Of a stretch of 7,008 bases of DNA, positions 1 to 4,692 are shown piece after piece. Under the pieces are notes generated by a model. That model worked only from the letters and a program-made list of their open reading frames with translations. It was not told the DNA's origin and did not search any database. The stretch is from the NCBI GenBank assembly GCA_003538615.1, contig DPRT01000092.1, forward strand, positions 9,300 through 16,307, written 5' to 3'. The DNA comes from Holophagaceae bacterium (GTDB taxonomy: Bacteria; Acidobacteriota; Holophagae; Holophagales; Holophagaceae). Made by a program: the position numbers and the translations under genes. Position 1 is the stretch's first letter; every line of letters begins with the position of its first letter.

Positions 1-98
1 CCGCCCTCGTGCTGCTTCTGGATCCGCGCCTCGCCGCCGCCGGCCAGGGCCTGGGCGTGCTTGCCCTTGAGGATCTCGATCTTCTTTTCCAGGGACAT
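1..98 (-). CDS. Acyl-CoA carboxylase carboxyltransferase (beta) subunit, N-terminal fragment
   Basis: Only the first 32 codons are visible; the gene continues past the left edge. The peptide begins MSLEKKIEILKGKHAQAL and continues with GGGEARIQKQHEG. A short charged helix followed by GGGEARI-KQH-G is the usual opening of the carboxyltransferase subunit of propionyl-, methylmalonyl- or other acyl-CoA carboxylases. In that family this subunit transfers carboxyl from biotin to the acyl-CoA in the cytoplasm. The start is supported by a GGAG at 104-107, five bases upstream of the ATG. Acyl-CoA specificity cannot be judged from this piece, and a sodium-pump decarboxylase alpha subunit of the same fold is an alternative. 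The family call rests on a short match recalled from memory. Confidence 0.68.
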   Translation of the reverse strand, partial: MSLEKKIEILKGKHAQALAGGGEARIQKQHEG

Positions 99-121
99 GG
101 GAACTCCAGGGGTGGCATGCG

Positions 122-156
122 ACTGGCGGCCGATCAGGGGGGGATCAGCCGCCAGT
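122..156 (-). terminator. Inverted repeat, possible terminator after the DUF4410-like gene
   Basis: ACTGGCGGC at 122-130 and GCCGCCAGT at 148-156 are perfect 9-bp complementary arms. Inside them two GATC tetramers (132-135 and 143-146) can pair after a one-base mismatch, leaving a G-rich loop. The element lies between the stop of the DUF4410-like gene and the start of the carboxylase gene. Neither side has a long T run; the plus side has only TTT. It may be a weak or Rho-assisted terminator, or an mRNA end-protecting stem. The structure is seen directly; the function is inferred. Confidence 0.4.
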
Positions 157-203
157 TTAGCCGAGGGCCGGACTGCCACCGGAGTGGAAGGGCCGTGGGC
201 GGG

Positions 204-842
204 CTACTTGATGGCGCGGGTGGCGGTGAAGGTGGCGAACTTGTCGGCCCATTTCACCAGCTTGTCCTGGATGGTGCTCATGGCGGTGCCGCTGATGGCG
301 CGGTGGTGGACGGCCAGCAGGAGCTCGCCGGACTTGGCGTCCAGGATCTTCAGGTCCCAGGTGGCGGTTTCGCTCCCCGCGCCCAGCCCCACGAGCCACT
401 TCGCGGCCTTGCTGCCCGCATTGGCATCCACGAAGCGCCCGATCACGATGAGGTCCCCCTCGGTGCGGCTCACCTTGGCCCTGCCGTTGAAGGCCCCCGT
501 GAGGGCGCCCCGGAGCATGCCCGGGAAGCTGTCGGTCAGCTCGGTGGCCTTGGCGTTGTCTTTGCCGTCGCGCCCCTTGCGGAGCATGGCCGGATCCTCC
601 CAGGGCTTCATGTGCAGGGTGTGCCCCGTGAGATCCAGCCCGGGCTTGATCCAGAAGTAGTCCACGTCATCGCCCTTCGTGAAGGCGATGCCCTCCCCGA
701 ACCAGGACGGGTCCAGGAGACCGTCATCCAGAAGGGGGGCCCTGGGCGCGGCGACGGTGGCCGCGGCGGGCGCAGCAGCCGGGGGTTCCTGGGCACAGAG
801 GCACAGGGCGGAACCCATCAATAGGATGAGGGCGCGTGGCAT
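204..842 (-). CDS. Secreted protein with DUF4410-like domain, function unknown
   Basis: A 212-residue protein. Residues 1-18 (MPRALILLMGSALCLCAQ) form a signal peptide: a basic start, a hydrophobic core, then a small-residue end. An Ala/Pro-rich linker follows to about residue 36. No good lipobox precedes either cysteine, so a soluble periplasmic protein is more likely than a lipoprotein. Residues 130-175 (LIVIGRFVDANAGS, then KWLVGLGAGSETATWDLKIL, then DAKSGELL) match the DUF4410 pattern: a glycine-rich GxGxG turn followed by two beta strands ending in a D-x-x-x-G hairpin. The biochemical role of that family is not established. Longer in-frame starts at 869 and 887 exist, but the ATG at 842 has AGGAG five bases upstream and places the signal peptide at the very N-terminus. 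It lies 49 nt downstream of the aspartase fusion on the same strand and may be cotranscribed with it. Confidence 0.72.
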   Translation of the reverse strand: MPRALILLMGSALCLCAQEPPAAAPAAATVAAPRAPLLDDGLLDPSWFGEGIAFTKGDDVDYFWIKPGLDLTGHTLHMKPWEDPAMLRKGRDGKDNAKATELTDSFPGMLRGALTGAFNGRAKVSRTEGDLIVIGRFVDANAGSKAAKWLVGLGAGSETATWDLKILDAKSGELLLAVHHRAISGTAMSTIQDKLVKWADKFATFTATRAIK

Positions 843-847
843 GGAGA

Positions 848-852
848 CTCCT
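848..852 (-). promoter_or_regulatory. Ribosome binding site of the DUF4410-like gene
   Basis: AGGAG read on the minus strand, five bases before the ATG at 842. It decides this start over the in-frame ATGs at 869 and 887. Confidence 0.7.
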
Positions 853-891
853 GGAGTTGGGTCTTCCATCCTAGCGCGGATCGGCAAGCCG

Positions 892-2751
892 TCAGTGGAG
901 GGGCCGGGGCTGGGTCATGGCCTCGAGGCTGAGGGCGTCGTCCAGCTCGGCCTGGTTGAGGTAGCCCTTGCTGAGGATGATCTCCCGCACCGGCCGGCCG
1001 GTCTCCAGGGCCTCCTTGGCCACTTCCGTGGCGCGCTTGTAGCCGATGGCGGGCATCACGGCGGTGACGATGCCGATGCTGTGCTCCACGAGGTCGAGGC
1101 AGCGCTCCCGGTTGGCGGTGATGCCCACGATGCACTTGCTGGTGAGCACGTTCACCGCGGCGGTGAGGTTGCGCATGCTGGTGGCCAGGCTGTAGGCCAG
1201 GATGGGCTCCATGACGTTCAGCTGGAGCTGGCCGGCCTCGGCGGCGAGGGTGATGGTGAGGTCGTTGCCGATGACCTGGAAGGCCACCTGGTTCACCACC
1301 TCGGGGATCACGGGGTTCACCTTGCCGGGCATGATGCTGCTGCCGGGCTGCATGGGGGGCAGGTTGATCTCGCCGAAGCCGCAGCGGGGGCCGCTGCTGA
1401 GCAGGCGCAGGTCATTGCAGAGCTTGCTGAGCTTCACGGCCGCGCGCTTGACCACGCCCGAGAACATCACGAAGGCCCCTGTGTCGGGGGTCGCCTCCAC
1501 GAGGTTCTCGGCCAGGACGATCTCCAGGCCCGTGACCCTGCGGAGCTCCTCCACCACCACCTGGGGATAGCGCGGATCGGCGCAGATGCCCGTGCCGATG
1601 GCGGTGCCGCCCATGTTCACTTCCAGGAAGAAGCGGGCGGTCTCCTGCAGGCGCTGGATGTCCTCGCCGGTGGTGACGGCATAGGCCTCGAATTCCTGGC
1701 CCAGGGTCATGGGGACGGCATCCTGCAGCTGGGTGCGTCCCATCTTGATGACATCGGAGAACTCGCGCCCCTTGGCGTGCAGCGCCGCCTTGAGGCGGTC
1801 CATGGCCTCCAGCAGGTTCTTCAGCATGAAGATGGTGGTGAGGCGCAGGGCTGTGGGATAGACGTCGTTGGTGCTCTGGCCCAGGTTCACGTGGTCGTTG
1901 GGGTGGCAGTGGGCGTATTCGCCGCGCTTGTGGCCCAGCAGCTCCAGGGCGCGGTTGGCGATGACCTCGTTGGCGTTCATGTTGGTGGAGGTGCCGGCGC
2001 CGCCCTGGACCATGTCCGTGGGGAAGTGGCCGTGCCAGTGGCCATCGATGATCTCCTGGCAGGCGGTGTCGATGGCCTGCGCGATGGCGGGCTCCAGGAG
2101 CCCCAGCCGGGCGTTGGCGCGGGCGGCGCCCTGCTTGACCATGGCCAGGGCGCGGATCATGGCGGGGAAGTGGCTGGTGGGCGTGCCGGTGATGGGGAAG
2201 TTGTGGACGGCGCGGAGGGTCTGCACGCCGAAGAGGGCGTCCTCGGGGACGTCCAGGGGCCCGATGAGATCGGATTCGCGGCGGACGCGGCCGCTGGCGT
2301 AGGCCTGTTCGCGGCCCGTGCGGGGCGTGGCCGAGTAGAGGATGCGCTGGTGGAGGACGTTGGCCACCTTGCTGAGCACGGCGATGGCGGCGGCGCCGTC
2401 CTGGCCCAGGCTCTGGAGCACGGCCTCCCGGTCGAGCTCCAGGAGTACGGCGGGGGTGAGGGTCACGCCGGTGGCCGTGTGGGTGCTGACGGTGAGGAAG
2501 GACTGCTCGCCCGCCACGTTGCCGGGGCCCAGGATCACCACGGGCTCGGGGCCGTCGCCGTTGTCGCGGGAGATCTCCACGCGGCCCTCCGCGATGACCG
2601 TGGCCCGCACCCGGGCCTCGCCCTGGGTGAAGAGGCAGGTGCCGGCGGGCACCTCCCGGCGGCGCGCGGTCCGGGCGATCAGGCCGAGATCGGTATCAGA
2701 CAGCCCTGAGAAGATTTCGCAACGGCGAAGGACAGACGTGATGGCATCCAT
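892..2751 (-). CDS. aspA: Aspartate ammonia-lyase with N-terminal cyclic-nucleotide-binding-like domain
   Basis: A 619-residue fusion. Residues 158-619 form a full-length aspartase of the fumarase/aspartase superfamily (E. coli AspA is about 478 residues). Aspartase catalyses reversible deamination of L-aspartate to fumarate and ammonia in the cytoplasm, usually as a tetramer. Visible signatures are GGAGTSTNMNANEVIANRA (250-267), QSTND (292-296), KMGRTQLQDAVPMTLGQEF (336-354) and the mobile catalytic loop GSSIMPGKVNP (470-480). By family alignment the loop supplies the catalytic serine at 471, with Lys477 and Asn479. TNMNANE, GRTQLQDAVPMTLGQEF and VIGND favour aspartase over fumarase. Residues about 10-145 resemble a CRP/PKA-type cyclic-nucleotide-binding domain: PAGTCLFTQGE (35-45), VIAEGRVEISR (52-62), ILGPGNVAGEQSFL (73-86) and the end helix. 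The position of the usual phosphate-binding Arg is His91. The start at 2751 has GGAGGT immediately upstream; in-frame ATGs at 2784 and 2814 have weaker sites. The aspartase call is very firm, the ligand of the sensor domain unknown. Confidence 0.93.
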   Translation of the reverse strand: MDAITSVLRRCEIFSGLSDTDLGLIARTARRREVPAGTCLFTQGEARVRATVIAEGRVEISRDNGDGPEPVVILGPGNVAGEQSFLTVSTHTATGVTLTPAVLLELDREAVLQSLGQDGAAAIAVLSKVANVLHQRILYSATPRTGREQAYASGRVRRESDLIGPLDVPEDALFGVQTLRAVHNFPITGTPTSHFPAMIRALAMVKQGAARANARLGLLEPAIAQAIDTACQEIIDGHWHGHFPTDMVQGGAGTSTNMNANEVIANRALELLGHKRGEYAHCHPNDHVNLGQSTNDVYPTALRLTTIFMLKNLLEAMDRLKAALHAKGREFSDVIKMGRTQLQDAVPMTLGQEFEAYAVTTGEDIQRLQETARFFLEVNMGGTAIGTGICADPRYPQVVVEELRRVTGLEIVLAENLVEATPDTGAFVMFSGVVKRAAVKLSKLCNDLRLLSSGPRCGFGEINLPPMQPGSSIMPGKVNPVIPEVVNQVAFQVIGNDLTITLAAEAGQLQLNVMEPILAYSLATSMRNLTAAVNVLTSKCIVGITANRERCLDLVEHSIGIVTAVMPAIGYKRATEVAKEALETGRPVREIILSKGYLNQAELDDALSLEAMTQPRPLH

Positions 2752-2754
2752 GGG

Positions 2755-2760
2755 ACCTCC
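2755..2760 (-). promoter_or_regulatory. Strong ribosome binding site of aspA
   Basis: GGAGGT on the minus strand, with GGAGG ending four bases before the ATG at 2751. This selects the 619-residue product over starts at 2784 and 2814, which would add 11 or 21 low-complexity residues before the sensor domain. Confidence 0.72.
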
Positions 2761-2804
2761 GGCCCGCTCAGGGCCAGTGGCCATGGTACTGGGCCCCCCG
2801 GATG

Positions 2805-2818
2805 ATTCGGTCACGAAT
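2805..2818. repeat. Small dyad ATTCG-GTCA-CGAAT upstream of aspA
   Basis: A perfect 5-bp inverted repeat with a 4-base centre in the 87-nt gap between the HIT gene and aspA, about 54 bases upstream of the aspA start. Its position would suit an operator. It is short enough to arise by chance, and no regulator family is recognised. Confidence 0.2.
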
Positions 2819-2821
2819 GCC

Positions 2822-2837
2822 CCGGGCGGGCGCCCGG
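2822..2837 (-). terminator. GC-rich hairpin directly after the HIT gene stop
   Basis: CCGGGCG (2822-2828) and CGCCCGG (2831-2837) are perfect 7-bp arms; a realistic fold is a 6-bp all-GC stem with a tetraloop. The arm begins one base past the stop codon. No U-tract follows, so classical intrinsic termination is doubtful. Attenuation or 3'-end protection between the tal-HIT pair and aspA is possible. Confidence 0.35.
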
Positions 2838-2838
2838 C

Positions 2839-3282
2839 TCAGCGCTTGGCCGGGTCCTTGGTGATGGCGTCCTCGCGGAGCTTCTCGCCGCCCACCACGT
2901 GGAAGTGGAGGTGGAAGACGCTCTGGTTGGCGTTGCTGCCCGAATTCGAGATGAGCCGGAAGCCGTCGTCGAGGATGCCCTGGTCCTTGGCCACCTTCAC
3001 ACAGGCGCTGAGCAGGGCGGCCCGGGCGTCCGCCGGCAGCTCATCCAGTTCCTTGAGGCTGGCCACGTGCTGCTTGGGGATCACCAGCAGGTGGACCTTG
3101 GCCCGGGGGCGGATGTCCCAGAAGGCCAGGACATGCTGATCTTCGTAGACTTTCTTCGAAGGCGCCTTGCCGGCCACGATCATGCAGAAGACGCAGGCCG
3201 CAGTCTCTTTGGCGGCGGGCGCGGGAACCGGCGCCTGGGCGAGCAGGCCGGCCGCAATGAAGGCGAACAAGGCCCGGCGCAT
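2839..3282 (-). CDS. HIT-family nucleotide-binding protein with apparent signal peptide
   Basis: A 147-residue protein of the histidine triad superfamily, whose members hydrolyse or transfer nucleoside monophosphates linked to amines, phosphates or adenylates. The triad HLHFHVV is at 124-130. Upstream are the typical CVFC pair (30-33), the PSKKVYED segment (41-48), the AFWDIRPRAKVHLLVIPKQH stretch (53-72) and the ISNSGSNANQSV segment (111-122). Ordinary HinT-like proteins begin just before the CxFC motif. Here about 28 residues are added: [17 protein letters not shown] followed by a Pro/Ala linker. This looks like a Sec signal peptide with an AQA cleavage site, which would place the enzyme in the periplasm, unusual for the family. 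The start overlaps the stop of the upstream transaldolase gene by one base; an in-frame GTG one codon upstream is an alternative. Family firm; export inferred. Confidence 0.88.
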   Translation of the reverse strand: MRRALFAFIAAGLLAQAPVPAPAAKETAACVFCMIVAGKAPSKKVYEDQHVLAFWDIRPRAKVHLLVIPKQHVASLKELDELPADARAALLSACVKVAKDQGILDDGFRLISNSGSNANQSVFHLHFHVVGGEKLREDAITKDPAKR

Positions 3283-3284
3283 CA
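3280..3284 (-). promoter_or_regulatory. TGATG stop-start overlap coupling tal to the HIT gene
   Basis: On the minus strand the tal stop TGA and the HIT start ATG share one A (position 3282). Such an overlap generally means translational coupling within one mRNA, and here shows that tal and the HIT gene form an operon. Confidence 0.75.
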
Positions 3285-3929
3285 CCGCCCAGCCTTGCGC
3301 CAGTCCGCCAGGAACCCTTCCACGCCCTTGTCCGTGAGAGGGTGCTTCAGCATCTGGTCGAAGACCTTGGTGGGGATGGTGGCCACGTGGGCGCCCGCCA
3401 GCGCGGAATCCGTGACATGGCGCGGGCTGCGGATGCTGGCGGCCAGGCACTGGGTGTCGAAGGCGTAGTTCTCGAAGATGGCGCAGATCTCGCGGATCAG
3501 CTCCATGCCGTCCAGGTTGATGTCGTCCAGGCGGCCCACGAAGGGGGAGACATAGGTGGCGCCTGCCTTGGCGGCCATGAGGGCCTGGGTGGCGCTGAAG
3601 CAGAGCGTGACGTTGGTGTTGATGCCCTCGGCGGTCAGGGCCTTGCAGGCCTTGAGGCCCTCGGCGATGAGGGGCAGCTTCACCACCACGTTCTCGTGGA
3701 TCTTGGCCAGTCGCAGCCCCTCCTGGATCATGGCGGGAGCCTCCAGGCCGATGACCTCGGCGCTGATGGGGCCGTCCACGATGTCGCAGATCTCCTCGAT
3801 GATCGCCTCGAAGGGCTTGCCGGTCTCCTTGGCGATGAGGCTGGGGTTGGTGGTCACGCCATCCAGCACGCCCAGGGCATTGATGCGCTTGATCTCGTCG
3901 ATGTTGGCGGTGTCGATAAAAAACAGCAT
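3282..3929 (-). CDS. tal: Transaldolase, short (FSA/Tal type) form
   Basis: A 215-residue single-domain TIM barrel of the small transaldolase / fructose-6-phosphate aldolase family. Transaldolase moves a dihydroxyacetone unit between sugar phosphates in the non-oxidative pentose phosphate pathway through a Schiff-base lysine. Seen here: [13 protein letters not shown] with Asp6, [12 protein letters not shown] (24-35), ISAEV (55-59), [11 protein letters not shown] with the Schiff-base Lys84, [10 protein letters not shown] (103-112) and [15 protein letters not shown] (122-136). Phe130 stands where E. coli fructose-6-phosphate aldolase has its catalytic Tyr131, and Glu58 where that enzyme has Gln59. 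Both point to true transaldolase activity rather than aldolase activity. Length matches the short subfamily. The start has GGGAG six bases upstream. It is the first gene of a two-gene unit with the HIT protein and is divergent from thyX. Confidence 0.93.
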   Translation of the reverse strand: MLFFIDTANIDEIKRINALGVLDGVTTNPSLIAKETGKPFEAIIEEICDIVDGPISAEVIGLEAPAMIQEGLRLAKIHENVVVKLPLIAEGLKACKALTAEGINTNVTLCFSATQALMAAKAGATYVSPFVGRLDDINLDGMELIREICAIFENYAFDTQCLAASIRSPRHVTDSALAGAHVATIPTKVFDQMLKHPLTDKGVEGFLADWRKAGR

Positions 3930-3935
3930 GAGTCG

Positions 3936-3940
3936 CTCCC
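3936..3940 (-). promoter_or_regulatory. Ribosome binding site of tal
   Basis: GGGAG on the minus strand, six bases before the ATG at 3929. It fixes the start at the conserved MLFFIDTA N-terminus. Confidence 0.6.
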
Positions 3941-3998
3941 GGCCCTGCGTTTGCTGGCCCCTTCCATTCTCCCAGGCCTCGGGGGAAGCTGGAAGCCC

Positions 3999-4002
3999 GG
4001 AG
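3999..4002 (+). promoter_or_regulatory. Ribosome binding site of thyX
   Basis: GGAG six bases upstream of the ATG at 4009. It supports this start over the longer in-frame opening further upstream, which would run through tal in antisense. Confidence 0.6.
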
Positions 4003-4008
4003 TCTGCC

Positions 4009-4689
4009 ATGACAAATCCCGAGATCAAGGTGCTGGACAAGGGCTTCGTCCGCGTCATCGACCACATGGGGTCGGACCTGTCCGTGGTGAACGCGGCGCG
4101 GGTGTCCTTCGGCAAGCAGAAGGAGGCCTTCGACGAGGGCGACGCCAAGCTGGTGGCCTACCTGGCGGAACATGAGCACACCTCGCCCTTCCGCCACACG
4201 GCCCTGACGCTGCACGTGAAGGCGCCCATCTTCGTGTTCCGCCAGTGGATGAAGCACCGCATCGGCTCGGAGTTCAACGAGATCAGCGGCCGCTATGTGG
4301 AGTTCCCCGAGGACGAGTTCTTCGTTCCGGCGACCTTCCGGCGGCAGGCCAAGGTGAACAAGCAGGGCAGCGAAGGCGAGATCGACCAGGCGAACGGCCC
4401 CCGCGCCATGGAGAGCTATCTTGAGAGCTGCCGGGGCGCCGTGGCCCACTACAAGGAGCTGTTGTCCCTGGGGGTCTGCCGGGAGCAGGCCCGCTGCGTG
4501 CTGCCCGTGGCGCTCTATTCCGAAGTCTACTGGACCGTGAGCCTCCAGGCCGTGGCCCATTTCATCCGGTTGCGGGCGGACGGCCATGCCCAGTGGGAGA
4601 TCCAGCAGTACGCCGCCGCCGTGCGCCAGGTGGTGGAGCCCATCTATCCCGTGGGACTGAAGGCCCTGCTGGCCGATCGCAAGGGCTGA
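4009..4689 (+). CDS. thyX: Flavin-dependent thymidylate synthase ThyX
   Basis: A 226-residue protein. ThyX methylates dUMP to dTMP using methylenetetrahydrofolate, NADPH and FAD, as a cytoplasmic homotetramer. Evidence: [10 protein letters not shown] (27-36), [19 protein letters not shown] (48-66), VFRQWMKHR (76-84) leading into the signature [13 protein letters not shown] (87-99), [10 protein letters not shown] (157-166) and [17 protein letters not shown] (186-202). The signature differs from the textbook RHRxxSxNExSxRY: Lys82 replaces the first Arg and one extra residue lies between Ser87 and Asn90. In the C-terminal part, [11 protein letters not shown] replaces the WTVNARSLMNF type seen in Thermotoga, so Asn163, Arg165 and Asn169 there correspond to Ser178, Gln180 and His184. 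The essential Arg174 is kept as Arg189. These traits recall phage-type ThyX proteins. It is the only plus-strand gene here, and its stop abuts that of the DUF5916 gene. Confidence 0.95.
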   Translation: MTNPEIKVLDKGFVRVIDHMGSDLSVVNAARVSFGKQKEAFDEGDAKLVAYLAEHEHTSPFRHTALTLHVKAPIFVFRQWMKHRIGSEFNEISGRYVEFPEDEFFVPATFRRQAKVNKQGSEGEIDQANGPRAMESYLESCRGAVAHYKELLSLGVCREQARCVLPVALYSEVYWTVSLQAVAHFIRLRADGHAQWEIQQYAAAVRQVVEPIYPVGLKALLADRKG

Positions 4690-4692
4690 TCA
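4687..4692. other. Abutting convergent stop codons (TGATCA)
   Basis: The thyX stop TGA (4687-4689) and the complement of the DUF5916 stop (TCA, 4690-4692) make the palindrome TGATCA with no intergenic base. Any terminator for either gene must lie inside the coding region of the other. Confidence 0.9.

Larger units (their letters stand above)
3930..4008. promoter_or_regulatory. Divergent tal / thyX intergenic region
   Basis: These 79 bp separate the starts of tal (minus) and thyX (plus). Promoters for both directions are expected here or just inside the flanking genes. I could not find a convincing -35/-10 pair on either strand; GAGAAT on the minus strand is only a weak -10 resemblance. The region is inferred from gene arrangement, not from motifs. 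Confidence 0.45.

Noticed and set aside
9..824. Plus-strand open frames over the DUF4410-like gene
   Set aside because: No good ribosome site or domain, and they are opposite a gene with a signal peptide, ribosome site and family-like pattern.
882..891. Short palindrome CGGC-AA-GCCG after the aspA stop, considered as a terminator
   Set aside because: Only four base pairs with a two-base loop and no U-tract, so it is not stable enough.
843..891. Possible promoter (TTGCCG and TAGGAT) before the DUF4410-like gene
   Set aside because: The two hexamers are about 8 bases apart, far from the 16-18 needed.
679..2709. A 676-codon open frame on the plus strand opposite the aspartase gene, plus similar plus-strand frames at 1202-1570, 1868-2302 and 2342-3139
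   Set aside because: They are antisense to a firmly identified gene. The translation is Gly/Ala/His/Asp-rich low complexity with no domain, as expected from high GC with few stops in the complementary frame.
892..2751. Alternative call as fumarase class II
   Set aside because: TNMNANE, GRTQLQDAVPMTLGQEF and the VNPVIPEVVNQV stretch followed by VIGND match aspartase more closely than fumarase.
3282..3929. Alternative call as fructose-6-phosphate aldolase
   Set aside because: Phe130 and Glu58 replace the Tyr and Gln typical of that aldolase, and the flanking SPFVGRLDD is transaldolase-like.
3283..4587. Long minus-strand frame running from 4587 into the HIT gene
   Set aside because: Upstream of 3282 it lies antisense to thyX and out of frame with tal, and its sequence is low complexity. 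Only the 2839-3282 part is a real gene.
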